A DNA stretch of 64,000 nucleotides from assembly GCF_002849855.1 (NCBI RefSeq), contig NZ_CP018618.1, positions 1 through 64,000 on the forward strand, in the 5' to 3' direction. A program made the position numbers and the translations under genes. The notes beneath the pieces are model-generated. The model saw nothing but the letters and a program-made list of their open reading frames with translations. It ran no database searches and was not told the DNA's origin. This stretch comes from Vibrio azureus. GTDB lineage: Bacteria; Pseudomonadota; Gammaproteobacteria; Enterobacterales; Vibrionaceae. Shown one piece after another: positions 15,933 through 25,532 of the stretch (position 1 is its first letter; the number at the start of each line of letters is the position of its first letter).

Positions 15933-16741
15933 TAACCTCGATTAAAAAAGTGTCATTACTTTTGGCAGTTTGTAGTGTCTCATCTCTGGCAAGTGCAACG
16001 GATATGGCTAAGTTCAAATCGAACACTACAGCGGCGCAGCAAGCTTCAAGCTCAGAAAATAAAAAGCAAGGGTTGTATGTTATTTCGAATCGTCATCCTA
16101 ACCGTATAGTCACACCATTTAAGAGCCCTTCGCTTAAGATTGATAAAAGTGAAGGGATAACGCATGACGTCCGAGGCAATGTCGTGTACTTGGCAACGAA
16201 TCTCAACACCAATATCGGGGGGTTTATAACTGAATTGGGCGATGAGTCAGCAGCGATTGATATTGTTTTTAAGCCAATGCCTGTTCCACCACAAGAAGTT
16301 GTGTTGAAAGGTGGAATCAAAGGGGGATCTGAGATTGCTCGAAGGTATGAACGTTCGTCGCCTCGCACTGAATCCATTGTGTCGATCATGTCTGGTATTG
16401 CTACCGGAAACCTACCTGCCGGTTATCAAGTTGAAAATGTAAATGCTAACTATCTGCCAAAGTGTCAGCAGTTAGAGTTGAGCTTTGATTTTTATAATGG
16501 TCAGTTTGTCTCTGGTGGTGATTATGTTGTGTCGATTGGTACAGTCGTAAATAAGTCGGCGCGTCCCGTAAAGTTCAAAGAAAACCTCTGTTATGAGGAA
16601 GGTGTCATAGCAGTAGTTGCTTATCCAACGTATCAGCTAATGCCAAAACAAAAGTCTGAAGTTGTGGTTATGTATCATCGAGTGAAAGTTCCAGCTAAGG
16701 ACGAGCGAAAACGCCAGTCTCTATTGGGAGGTTCACAATGA
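15929..16741 (+). CDS. traK: TraK, outer-membrane-complex protein (VirB9-like secretin)
   Basis: The 270-aa protein has a signal peptide (about 1-23, ending SLASA). TraK is the VirB9-like subunit that binds TraB and TraV to form the core complex. Landmarks are the conserved proline-rich start of the mature domain (HPNRIVTPFKSPSLKI) and the C-terminal beta-domain. It overlaps both neighbours by ATGA junctions. Confidence 0.87.
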   Translation: MITSIKKVSLLLAVCSVSSLASATDMAKFKSNTTAAQQASSSENKKQGLYVISNRHPNRIVTPFKSPSLKIDKSEGITHDVRGNVVYLATNLNTNIGGFITELGDESAAIDIVFKPMPVPPQEVVLKGGIKGGSEIARRYERSSPRTESIVSIMSGIATGNLPAGYQVENVNANYLPKCQQLELSFDFYNGQFVSGGDYVVSIGTVVNKSARPVKFKENLCYEEGVIAVVAYPTYQLMPKQKSEVVVMYHRVKVPAKDERKRQSLLGGSQ

Positions 16742-18051
16742 AGCTCAAGTTCATGAACAAATACTTCTCTCCATCACAGCAAGGGCGTGTCTACGTTGCC
16801 CTAGCTGTAGTAGGTGTCTTTGTTGCAGCGGTAGCGATCATGATCATCCTTGAACCTGAGAGGTCTAAACCGAGAACTAAACCAGAAGTAGAGAACGTCA
16901 TCACTGATCGCAATTCCAGAGAGTTCGGTATCGAAGCCATCAACGATAAGTTGGTGCAGCAGAAACGAAAAATGGATGACTATGAAAAGGAAGTTGAAGT
17001 TCTCAACAAGAGAAATGAAGCCTTAGAAAACAAGGTTCAAAATACTAACAAGTTGAACAATGATGTTCGCAACGCACAGCGAACAATAGCTCAGCTAAAT
17101 GATCAACTCGAAAAACTGCGCCAAGAACAAGCTGCTTTTAAAGATAACCAATTAACTTATTCCAAAAAACTTGATTTAGTAAGAGAACAGGGAAGTGGTG
17201 AGATTAAGCATCCAGATTTAAAAGTGAACCCTGAAAGGCGAAAGGTATCGAGTACTTCATTCTCATATAGTGGTAGATCGGAACCGAGTTTAGGGGAGTC
17301 ATCAAGTTACCAAGGAGATCGCAATGTGGTGGTTTCACCTAGACATGCAGATGAGACAGACACTAGATCAAAAGGGCTATTTACGATTGTCGAGGACACT
17401 ACCCCTAAGAAAGAGGACTCCGAGCTTGAAATGTATTTGCCGAAAGGTTCTATCCTCACTGGCGTTTTGATTACAGGTCTTGATGCTCCTACTACTGCTA
17501 AAGCTGCCGATGAGCCTATTCCTGTTTTGGTTCGCATAAAGAAGGAAGCCATCCTACCTAACTTTGCTGTGCTTGATGAGGTAAACGAATGCTTTGCGCT
17601 AATGGCTGGTTATGGTGACTTGGGTTCAGAACGTGCCATGTTGCGAGGGGAGTCGATTACTTGTGTGAGGGTTAATGGAGAAGTTATCGAGGCTGACTTC
17701 AGGAGCTTTGCTGTTGGCGAAGATGGCAAAAATGGACTGAAAGGGACGTTAGTTACTCGTAATTCAAAGGTTCTTGCCAACTCGATGATGGCAGGTTTTG
17801 CTGCCGGTTTATCCAGCATGTTTGATGTGAACCCTGTCCCTGTTTTGTCCACAACGTCGAATGGGCAAACACAGTATCAAGACGTTTTTAGTACTGATGC
17901 ATTACAAGGTGGTGCGGCAAAAGGTGCGTCAGACGCAATGAATAGACTCGCTGACTACTACATGAAACTAGCCGATGCGATGCATCCGGTTATTGAAGTC
18001 GGTGCAGGTCGAGTAGTGGACATGATTGTGACAAATGGGACTGGGATATGA
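16738..18051 (+). CDS. traB: TraB, envelope-spanning T4SS protein (VirB10-like)
   Basis: The 437-aa protein has an N-terminal membrane anchor (about 19-38, VYVALAVVGVFVAAVAIMII), a coiled coil (75-140) and a low-complexity linker. The C-terminal VirB10/TrbI domain contains YLPKGSILTGVLITGLDAPT. TraB links the inner and outer membranes in the channel core. It overlaps traV by 4 bp. Confidence 0.9.
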   Translation: MKLKFMNKYFSPSQQGRVYVALAVVGVFVAAVAIMIILEPERSKPRTKPEVENVITDRNSREFGIEAINDKLVQQKRKMDDYEKEVEVLNKRNEALENKVQNTNKLNNDVRNAQRTIAQLNDQLEKLRQEQAAFKDNQLTYSKKLDLVREQGSGEIKHPDLKVNPERRKVSSTSFSYSGRSEPSLGESSSYQGDRNVVVSPRHADETDTRSKGLFTIVEDTTPKKEDSELEMYLPKGSILTGVLITGLDAPTTAKAADEPIPVLVRIKKEAILPNFAVLDEVNECFALMAGYGDLGSERAMLRGESITCVRVNGEVIEADFRSFAVGEDGKNGLKGTLVTRNSKVLANSMMAGFAAGLSSMFDVNPVPVLSTTSNGQTQYQDVFSTDALQGGAAKGASDAMNRLADYYMKLADAMHPVIEVGAGRVVDMIVTNGTGI

Positions 18052-18650
18052 ATTTAGTTAAAGCTATTGGTGTGCTGCTATCTGCGGCGTTATTGGGTGG
18101 CTGTGCAGTTGGTCAGAGCGAATTTAATTGTTCTTCTGGCGATGAAAACGCTCTTTGTGGTTCGTCTAGAACTATTTATAAGGCTACTGATGGCACGTTA
18201 GTAACGAATGACACTCTGACTTATATCGAAGATGGTGAACCAAGACAAATTACGCTTGATGAGCTTAAAGATATTGAAAATAAAGAAAATAAAAAAGTTG
18301 CTTCAAGGATTTCGGAAATTTCCACCTATGGGGCAAAATTTAATTACGTACCTCAATCATTCAGTTTCGATGGGGATGTACTGCGAAAAGATGTGAAAGT
18401 CTTACGTGTTTGGGTTGCTCCTTTTGTCGATACAAATGATGACCTTCATTTGTCTTCGATGGTGTACACCGATATCGAACAACGTAGTTGGGAGCTTGGC
18501 ACTGTCAATCCCAATTTAAAAACGAGAATTGTTCCACCGGTGACAAAGTCCTTGATAAACCCTTCCAAATCAGAACAGCGAAGTGTGAAGGAATATCGAG
18601 TACCAAAAGCCGAGAAAGCAAAACTACAAACAATTTTTGATAACAACTAA
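18048..18650 (+). CDS. traV: TraV, outer-membrane lipoprotein of the T4SS core
   Basis: The 200-aa protein has a lipoprotein signal peptide ending LLGGC (Cys19), followed by the Cys-containing CSSGDENALC segment typical of TraV. It supplies the VirB7 function, anchoring TraK and TraB at the outer membrane. Confidence 0.85.
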   Translation: MNLVKAIGVLLSAALLGGCAVGQSEFNCSSGDENALCGSSRTIYKATDGTLVTNDTLTYIEDGEPRQITLDELKDIENKENKKVASRISEISTYGAKFNYVPQSFSFDGDVLRKDVKVLRVWVAPFVDTNDDLHLSSMVYTDIEQRSWELGTVNPNLKTRIVPPVTKSLINPSKSEQRSVKEYRVPKAEKAKLQTIFDNN

Positions 18651-18673
18651 TCATTAAAACCAAACGGAGAAAA

Positions 18674-19006
18674 ATGATGGCAACTAACAACAACGTAAGT
18701 TTTACGGCTACAGAAAATAACTTGATGAGGATGAAGTTCGCTTTGTCACTAGTTGTTCTGGCAGTGGTATTCAGTGCGTTCGCATTTGCGGGGGGGGATA
18801 AAACATTTGATACATGGGTGACTCAAATGACTGCTTGGCTCACAGGTTCTCTAGGTAAAGGTGTGTCTATCGCATTCGTTACTGTCGGCATCATCATTGG
18901 TGTTATGCGTCAAAGCCTAATGGCATTTGCTGTTGGTGTAGGTGCTGCTCTAGGTTTGAACTACACACCAAGCATCATTACCGGCATGTTCTCAGCAGTA
19001 CTTTAA
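18674..19006 (+). CDS. traA: TraA, conjugative pilin precursor
   Basis: The 110-aa prepilin has a long leader with a hydrophobic core and a likely signal peptidase site after AFAFA (about residue 39). The mature part of about 70 residues has two hydrophobic segments separated by a short loop (TGSLGKGVSIAFVTVGIIIG, then MAFAVGVGAALGLNY), as in F-type pilins. GGAGA precedes the start. Confidence 0.83.
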   Translation: MMATNNNVSFTATENNLMRMKFALSLVVLAVVFSAFAFAGGDKTFDTWVTQMTAWLTGSLGKGVSIAFVTVGIIIGVMRQSLMAFAVGVGAALGLNYTPSIITGMFSAVL

Positions 19007-19022
19007 TATTTAGGGGGATGTA

Positions 19023-19742
19023 ATGAAATTCACTAAACTAATTCCTGCAACTCTTTGTTTAACTTTGATTGCGTCCCCTGCTTTAGCTACCAACGGTGCT
19101 CAAGAACAGTTAAAAGCATCCTTAACTCAGGCGAGTAAAGCCGAAAAACTACCTAATGCAAACTCTGTTGTTGTCTTTGGTGGCAGTGAGTCCGTAGTAC
19201 TAACCGATAACCCGCGATGGGTTATAAAAGGGCAGCTATATGACATGTGGCAAAACACTGAGATTAACAGCAAATTACAGCTACATGACGCAGCAAAGAA
19301 GATCCCAATTCAAACCATTAATGTAAACACAACCGATGTTGTAGACATAAGAGTGAATCCAGAAAAATCAGAGGTTCTGACGGTTTTTCTTGATCCATTT
19401 TTGGAGCATTCAGCCAACGAAATGTACTTGTTAAACAAGTATGCGGCTGACTACCAGATTCGTTACATATTTACCGCGATGTCCCAATCGAACATTAAGC
19501 CATTCTTCTCTTTTGCATGTGAGACACAAACCCTTTCAACAGACCAAGTAACAGAAAAGGTTGTTAATAAGCAGTTTGCTTATGGCAAACGCAAATGCAG
19601 GGAAGTACAAGTAATGAATAGTTTTGGCTTAACACAGTTTCTGCATATCAAAGAGTCACCAACGCTTATTGCCCCAAATGACGTTTTCCATGTGGGAATG
19701 CCTACCGAGTTATTGGGCTGGTTACGAAAGAATACTAAATAG
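19023..19742 (+). CDS. DsbC-like periplasmic protein lacking the CXXC motif
   Basis: The 239-aa protein has a signal peptide (1-22, ending SPALA). It sits between the pilin gene and traC, where SXT and IncA/C elements encode DsbC. The N-terminal dimerisation region (VVFGGSESVVLTDNPRWVIK) and the thioredoxin-like strand VLTVFLDPF resemble DsbC. The CGYC-type active site is replaced by FLEHSA, with no Cys there. Cysteines occur only later (FACE, KRKCRE). It is therefore unlikely to be a disulfide isomerase and may act as a chaperone or structural part; this is inference. Confidence 0.65.
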   Translation: MKFTKLIPATLCLTLIASPALATNGAQEQLKASLTQASKAEKLPNANSVVVFGGSESVVLTDNPRWVIKGQLYDMWQNTEINSKLQLHDAAKKIPIQTINVNTTDVVDIRVNPEKSEVLTVFLDPFLEHSANEMYLLNKYAADYQIRYIFTAMSQSNIKPFFSFACETQTLSTDQVTEKVVNKQFAYGKRKCREVQVMNSFGLTQFLHIKESPTLIAPNDVFHVGMPTELLGWLRKNTK

Positions 19743-19753
19743 GGAGATAAACG

Positions 19754-22336
19754 ATGTTTGATTATAAGTTTAATGAAAATGAAGCAAGTCGTTTATTTCG
19801 ACCGCTAGCGTTTGATGCTGATACAGACCTGTTTTTGTGCGATGACAACATGTTGGCGTTCAGCTTCGTTTGTCAGCCAACTAGTGGTTGGGACACACAA
19901 ATGCTATCAACAATCGAATTGCTATTATCTCAAGATCCGTACCCTACTAAATCTTTGCTTAGCTTTTCTTTGTGGGCTAGCCCTGATGTTAGGGAGTTCC
20001 TGAAAGGTTCTGACTATCTGAGAAGATCTTGCCGAGAGGCTTTGCATCGAGAGGTTCATGACAATGCGTTAGGCTATCTATGGTCAGCTACACGCGATTC
20101 GGCCGAGGTTGTTCAGAATACGAAAGTACGCAACTTCCAACTTCTTGTGACATTCAAACTGCCTGTAGAGTCATTAGATGTTAATCCTGAAGATATTCAG
20201 ACTATTCAATCCATTCAGAGAACGATGGAGCAGCGTTTGATTAAAGCACAGCTTGCACCACGGCGAATGAACAGCGTAATGCTGGTCAATATTATGAATA
20301 CGGTCATGAATTGGCAAGAAAACGCTGAGTGGCGAACTACGCAACAACTACCTGTTGATGAGTTTAGTACGCTTAATGAACAGTTTGTTCAATATAATAC
20401 TGGTGTGTTCAAAACACAGGATGGGGTTGTACTTGGTAGTAAAAAGAACCCTACATTTGTGAAAATGCTCACGGTTCGTCGTTTTCCCCGTAAAGCTTTT
20501 ACCGGTCAAGCATTTAAGTGGTTTGGTGATCCATTCGATGGACAAGGCTGTGTAAACCAGAATTTCATGATCACCGTGAACATTCATTACGCTGATCATG
20601 CAAAAGAGAAAGGTCAAATAGAGACTAAGAAAAGTCATTACATCAAACAATCTTTCAGTTCACTGACTAACTTTGCCCCAAAAATCAGGGATATGAAAGC
20701 TGACTTGGAAGAACTTTCATTATCTTTACAAGACAAGGGGAAAGCGATAAAAGTCACGCTTTCGGCTGCTGTCTTTGGTCGAACTGAAGAAGATGCTGAA
20801 GCGGGTATCACTGGCTTACAGTCTTACATGAAACAATCAGGGGTAACGATGGTGTCAGAGGATTCATTCTCTGTACCGTCATTCATCCAATTGATGCCGT
20901 TTGGGGCTTGCAACCATGCTGTAGCGCAGTCTCGTCGCTACTTCACGATGGCTTCTAACCATGCGCTACCAATACTTCCTCTCTTTGCTGAGTGGAAAGG
21001 TACTGGAACCCCAATGTTACAGTTTGTGAGTCGAACAGGGCAGTTGATGAATATTGACCTTTATGATTCAAAAACTAACTTTAACTGTGTGATTTTTGCA
21101 GAGTCGGGAGCTGGTAAGTCATTTCTAACTAACGAAATTATTCGCTCATACCTCAACACAGGTAATAAGGTTTGGACGATTGATGCAGGTGAATCCTACA
21201 AGAAACTTTCAAGCAGTCTCAGAGGTAGCTTTACTGCATTTGGCTCAGGTGCAGACCTAAGCCTTAACCCTTTCACAATGATTGATGACTCCGATCCAGA
21301 AGCATTTCTTGATTCTTTGGAAATGTTGTCTGGTTGTTTGATTGCTATGGCATTCACGAAAGAGTCTCCGACCGATCTACAGTCTTCAGAAATGGAGCGA
21401 ATCTTAACTCAGGTTTGGAATGAGAAACGTCAGTCGGCCAAGATTGACGATATTCGCGCTAAATGCTTAGAAGACGAGGATATTCGCGTTCGTGACATGG
21501 GCAAACAGCTAAGTGCGTTTTGTTCTGATGGGCAATTTGGTAAGTATTTCGATAAACCACACAACGTAGAGTTCAATGGGAACTTCAACGTGCTCGAATT
21601 GGATGGTTTGAGTGAGCGTCCTCGCCTTCAAGCGGTAGTTCTTTTCCTATTGATGGTTCAAATCTCGCACTCGATGTACCACGAGTTCAAAGAAAACCGT
21701 GACGTAAAACGTTTGGTGATCATTGACGAAGCTTGGGACTTGCTTGGTAACTCAAAAGCTGTTGAAGCATTTGTTGAAAAAGGTTTCCGACGCTTCCGTA
21801 AGTATGGCGGGTGCGGCATTGTCGTTACACAGTCAATTATGGACTTGCAAAAATCGTCATCAGGTAAAGCGATTGCAGAGAACGCAGCAAACACCTTTAT
21901 TCTGAAGCAAAAAGATTCAACCATTGCTAATGCTAAAAAGGACGATTTGATGGCATTGCCACCGGCTGGTTATCAGTTGTTGAAGAAGGTAACTACTGAA
22001 ATTGGGCATTACTCTGAGATTTTCTTCAATACCAATGCGGGCATGGGTATCGGAAGGCTTATTGTAGATCCGGTTCGTATCATGATGTACTCAACACGAG
22101 CGCAAGATAACCATGCGATTGAATCGTACACCCAAAATAACATTCCACTATCACAAGCCATGAAGCAGGTCGCACAGGATCGGCAGATGATCCGCTTTCC
22201 TGTAGAACGCCCTGAATTTCTAGATGAGCCTGTGACTCAAACTATTTCTATGATGGATGCACAAGTCCTTGAGATGCCGAGTAAGAGTAAGCCAACGCTT
22301 CACTTGGTAGGAGATGATGGGGTGGTCAATGAGTAG
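19754..22336 (+). CDS. traC: TraC, T4SS assembly ATPase (VirB4-like)
   Basis: This ATPase powers pilus and channel assembly. Walker A (AESGAGKSF) lies at about residues 449-457, and Walker B (RLVIIDEAWDLL) at about 654-665. The F-type TraC N-terminal domain precedes them. The length of 860 aa is typical. It overlaps the trhF-like gene by 23 bp. Confidence 0.93.
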   Translation: MFDYKFNENEASRLFRPLAFDADTDLFLCDDNMLAFSFVCQPTSGWDTQMLSTIELLLSQDPYPTKSLLSFSLWASPDVREFLKGSDYLRRSCREALHREVHDNALGYLWSATRDSAEVVQNTKVRNFQLLVTFKLPVESLDVNPEDIQTIQSIQRTMEQRLIKAQLAPRRMNSVMLVNIMNTVMNWQENAEWRTTQQLPVDEFSTLNEQFVQYNTGVFKTQDGVVLGSKKNPTFVKMLTVRRFPRKAFTGQAFKWFGDPFDGQGCVNQNFMITVNIHYADHAKEKGQIETKKSHYIKQSFSSLTNFAPKIRDMKADLEELSLSLQDKGKAIKVTLSAAVFGRTEEDAEAGITGLQSYMKQSGVTMVSEDSFSVPSFIQLMPFGACNHAVAQSRRYFTMASNHALPILPLFAEWKGTGTPMLQFVSRTGQLMNIDLYDSKTNFNCVIFAESGAGKSFLTNEIIRSYLNTGNKVWTIDAGESYKKLSSSLRGSFTAFGSGADLSLNPFTMIDDSDPEAFLDSLEMLSGCLIAMAFTKESPTDLQSSEMERILTQVWNEKRQSAKIDDIRAKCLEDEDIRVRDMGKQLSAFCSDGQFGKYFDKPHNVEFNGNFNVLELDGLSERPRLQAVVLFLLMVQISHSMYHEFKENRDVKRLVIIDEAWDLLGNSKAVEAFVEKGFRRFRKYGGCGIVVTQSIMDLQKSSSGKAIAENAANTFILKQKDSTIANAKKDDLMALPPAGYQLLKKVTTEIGHYSEIFFNTNAGMGIGRLIVDPVRIMMYSTRAQDNHAIESYTQNNIPLSQAMKQVAQDRQMIRFPVERPEFLDEPVTQTISMMDAQVLEMPSKSKPTLHLVGDDGVVNE

Positions 22337-22880
22337 TGAGGGTGTGATGACAGGAACAGACATTAAACGTGCTCATCCATTGAGTTTCCCGATAAAAATG
22401 GTTTGGGTTGCAATTGCTATGATTTTTACGTTCCACCTAGCAGTTACAACACTAACTAAGCACTATTTATTGGTGATTGATGGCATGGACGCTAGTGAGA
22501 GATGTATCCCTGAGTTTTCCGTGTATTTACTAAAGAGAAAGTACGGTCAAATTGAGCATGGAAAAATCTATACGTTTAAAGCAAAGGGTATGACACCGTT
22601 CTATCAGGACAACATGCTTATAACGAAATATGCAGTAGGGTTGCCAGGTGATGAGGTCATTCAGAATGCGAAAGGAGTTTTCATTAATAATGAGCGCATT
22701 ACTGATGGCTACCCATTGATAGATAAGCTTGGTGTGGAGCAGGCAGATTTGTATAAGAGCTACCGCCTAAAAGATAACGAAGTGTTTTTCATTGCACCGG
22801 CTGAGCGTAGTTTTGATTCACGTTATTGGGGAACGGCAGATATCAATGAAATCGTGGGTGAGGCGATTCCGTTATGGTAG
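22314..22880 (+). CDS. trhF: TrhF-like S26 signal-peptidase-family protein
   Basis: The 188-aa inner-membrane protein (span about 28-48) follows traC as TrhF does in IncA/C and SXT systems. The S26 boxes are visible: the Lys box (ITKYAVGLPGD) and the C-terminal box (DSRYWG). Where family members have a Ser-Met/Leu-Pro nucleophile motif, this protein reads ERCIPEF, so Cys seems to replace the catalytic Ser. Several in-frame ATGs (22314, 22317, 22329, 22347) make the start uncertain. The protein may process the pilin or a relative. Confidence 0.7.
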   Translation: MMGWSMSSEGVMTGTDIKRAHPLSFPIKMVWVAIAMIFTFHLAVTTLTKHYLLVIDGMDASERCIPEFSVYLLKRKYGQIEHGKIYTFKAKGMTPFYQDNMLITKYAVGLPGDEVIQNAKGVFINNERITDGYPLIDKLGVEQADLYKSYRLKDNEVFFIAPAERSFDSRYWGTADINEIVGEAIPLW

Positions 22881-24025
22881 CTGCTAAACGAACACTATTG
22901 AGCCTTATTTTATTGTCCGGTACTGCATTAACTGGGAACAGCACCGAATATTCCAGCATGCCTAAAAGCATTGTTCAGTCCAAACAAGCTTCATTAACCC
23001 AAGGACAGAAAGTTTTGGGTGATGAGTACATGAACGAATTGCTGCGTAAAAATGAATCAATACACTCGGTAACCTTTGCAACTGAAGTGGCAACCGAACA
23101 GCAAGAAAGTATTGAGCCAAAAGCCGATATCCACTATGTGATTTTAGTTAGTGACGCTATGGGACAACGCGAGCTTAAACACCTATTCAAATCGTTGTCT
23201 CACCGCAACGATGTGTCTTTTGTTGTAAGAGGTATCTTGCCAACAGAAAAGACAATTACCGATGTTGGTAAGCGAATTATTGGACTTATTAAAGACCTTC
23301 CTGAAGTTCCGAACGTGAATCTAGATCCGCGACCATTCCAAAACATTAACGCTGAATATGCGCCTCAAATCCTAATGTACAAAGGGGACTCGGTTGTTCT
23401 CTTTGCTGCTGGATTAGCTAACCCTAACTACCTAAAAACTGAGTTTGAAAAGGGAAAACGAGGTGACTTAGGAAATTTTGGGAGCATGGTTAAGATATCA
23501 GAAAGAGATTTAACTGAGGTTCTAAAAGAACGTGCAGCGTTGCTCGATAAGGAAGCGTTGATTGCTGATGCAAAGGATAAGTTTTGGGATAACGTAGCGT
23601 TTACTGCTTTACCGAACGCTACTGAAACACTAGTACGCAGCTTTGTGCCTGAAGTGGTTGTCCGTGAAGATATCGTCACTCCGAATGGTAGTGTTATTGC
23701 GTTCGCAGGAGAGAGAATCAACCGCCTGAATACCGTCCCATTTACCCAACGACTAGTCGTATTCGATCCGACTGACCGTAAGCAAATGGAATTTGTTCAG
23801 TCATTGCCGGAATCACCGCTACGAACCAAATTTATCGCTACACGTTTCGATAGAAGCCTCAAATGGGATGCTGTTAAGTCGGTAGAAAGGCAACTCAATA
23901 CATCTGTGTATCAGCTAAAACCAGAGCTAGTCACAGCGTTTGATTTGCAAGTCGTACCAAGCATCGTAACTGCTGATCATCAAAGAAAAGTCTTTGTGAT
24001 CAGCGAAACCAAAATGGAAGACTGA
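22874..24025 (+). CDS. traW: TraW with a fused TrbC-type domain
   Basis: The 383-aa periplasmic protein has a short signal sequence. Residues about 85-200 resemble the thioredoxin-like TrbC domain of F systems (FVVRGILPTEKTI, LDPRPFQNINAEYAPQIL), and the remainder resembles TraW (SVIAFAGERINRLNTVPF, LVVFDPTD). F encodes these separately; the fusion is seen in SXT and IncA/C TraW. It functions in pilus assembly with TraU. It overlaps trhF by 7 bp. Confidence 0.82.
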   Translation: MVAAKRTLLSLILLSGTALTGNSTEYSSMPKSIVQSKQASLTQGQKVLGDEYMNELLRKNESIHSVTFATEVATEQQESIEPKADIHYVILVSDAMGQRELKHLFKSLSHRNDVSFVVRGILPTEKTITDVGKRIIGLIKDLPEVPNVNLDPRPFQNINAEYAPQILMYKGDSVVLFAAGLANPNYLKTEFEKGKRGDLGNFGSMVKISERDLTEVLKERAALLDKEALIADAKDKFWDNVAFTALPNATETLVRSFVPEVVVREDIVTPNGSVIAFAGERINRLNTVPFTQRLVVFDPTDRKQMEFVQSLPESPLRTKFIATRFDRSLKWDAVKSVERQLNTSVYQLKPELVTAFDLQVVPSIVTADHQRKVFVISETKMED

Positions 24026-24035
24026 GACTTTTTAT

Positions 24036-25070
24036 ATGCTCAAGAAAGTAGCGTTAGCTGTTGCTCTAGGAGCAATTACGTTCAGTGAAATGACATTAGC
24101 AGACGACATAGCACAACTCGGTGAATGTCGTGATGGTGGGGTATTAGATGGCTCTATGTTTACTGACGTTCCGTGGAATGCCATGTATCCAATCCGATTA
24201 TCAGGAGTCAACCTCAGCCCAAGTGGGAATGGTGCGCCTAGTGACGCTACAAAAAAAGCATTTTGCGCATGTGAAGACGATTTGGGAATAGCAGTACCAG
24301 GATTTACACAATCAATGTATGAACCGGCTAGGCTGATTGAGTTGGTACGTGAACCCGACTGCATGATGTCACTAGGTGGTGCAGAAATGGGTATGACTAA
24401 TGGTCGCATGATGGGGTCTACTGGACAGAATGAGCAAGAGGGTGGTCAAGGTGCTCAGAACGCTTTTTGGCACTATCACTACTTTGCTTATCCCTTGCTA
24501 TTAATGCTTGAAATGGTTGTCGCTAATCGTTGTGGTGATGGATTTATGTCTATGGATTTACTTTATGTTAGCGAACTCGATCCAACATGGAATGATGCTG
24601 AATTGGCGGCATTTGCTAACCCTGAAGCGGCGCTGTTTGGTAATCCTATTGCGTTAGCGTCATGTCTTGCTGATGGGGCTGCTGCGGCTATTGGTAAGTC
24701 AATGGATGAGCTGTTTTGGTGCGCAGGGGCATGGGGTGGTATCTATCCCCTTTCTGGATTTATATCGACTAAGAGTTCTATAGCAACAAAAACAAGCTTG
24801 TTGGCAACGCGCTCAGTTGCAGCTCTACACCGAAGACTACTAGCGAGAAAAACCACTGGTGATGATGCTCTGTGTGATGCTCCGATTTTCCCAACTATTC
24901 CAAAATCACAATACAAAATGAACATGATGTATCCCGTAGCGGAAAGAAAGGAAGCACATGAGATAGGTGAACCATCTCTACAGTGGGGAGAATGGCGAAA
25001 TATACCATCACAAGAAGACGCGATTTATATGTTGTGGCGATACAACGATTGCTGCACCACCTACTACTAA
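24036..25070 (+). CDS. traU: TraU, conjugative DNA-transfer protein
   Basis: The 344-aa periplasmic protein has a signal peptide (1-22) and many cysteines, including FCACED, RCGD and FWCAGAWGG, as in F-type TraU. TraU is needed for DNA transfer and works with TraW. It follows traW by 10 bp. Confidence 0.9.
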   Translation: MLKKVALAVALGAITFSEMTLADDIAQLGECRDGGVLDGSMFTDVPWNAMYPIRLSGVNLSPSGNGAPSDATKKAFCACEDDLGIAVPGFTQSMYEPARLIELVREPDCMMSLGGAEMGMTNGRMMGSTGQNEQEGGQGAQNAFWHYHYFAYPLLLMLEMVVANRCGDGFMSMDLLYVSELDPTWNDAELAAFANPEAALFGNPIALASCLADGAAAAIGKSMDELFWCAGAWGGIYPLSGFISTKSSIATKTSLLATRSVAALHRRLLARKTTGDDALCDAPIFPTIPKSQYKMNMMYPVAERKEAHEIGEPSLQWGEWRNIPSQEDAIYMLWRYNDCCTTYY

Positions 25071-25085
25071 TGTGAGGTGCGAACA

Positions 25086-25532
25086 ATGTTACTTAGAAGG
25101 GCTTTGGTTGCTTGTTACGCGATTTCTTTTTCAGCGTGGTCTTTCTGCTTCGATGAAGCGGGTAGACGCTTTGATGTAAGCGTTCCTTTGCTAAAAGCGG
25201 TGTGCTTTACAGAATCAAGCATGAGAGCAAATGCCATCAATGGCGGTAACAGCGATGGGACTACTGACTACGGTTTATGTCAAATCAACTCGTGGTGGTT
25301 TCCGAAACTGAAAAAGTACGGGATCACTAAAGAGAGTTTGCTTAATGATCCATGCCAAAACACATTGGTGTCTGCGTGGATATTGGCCGGTAACTTTGAA
25401 ATTACATCGGACGGATGGAAAGCGGTGGGGGCTTACAACGCAGGTTGGAAGAACACACCGGAAAAAGAAGCTGCAAGGCAACATTACATAGCCTTGGTCA
25501 AACAGAACTTAGAGAACATGACACATGAGTAA
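25086..25532 (+). CDS. Lytic transglycosylase (SLT/VirB1-like)
   Basis: The 148-aa protein has a signal peptide and a goose-lysozyme-like fold. The catalytic Glu is in FTESS, and the family motifs DYGLCQIN and GAYNAGW are present. It locally opens peptidoglycan for the mating channel. I chose the ATG at 25086 because GAGG lies 9 nt before it; the in-frame GTG at 25077 would touch that site. Its 3' end overlaps the small lipoprotein gene by 8 bp. Confidence 0.87.
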   Translation: MLLRRALVACYAISFSAWSFCFDEAGRRFDVSVPLLKAVCFTESSMRANAINGGNSDGTTDYGLCQINSWWFPKLKKYGITKESLLNDPCQNTLVSAWILAGNFEITSDGWKAVGAYNAGWKNTPEKEAARQHYIALVKQNLENMTHE

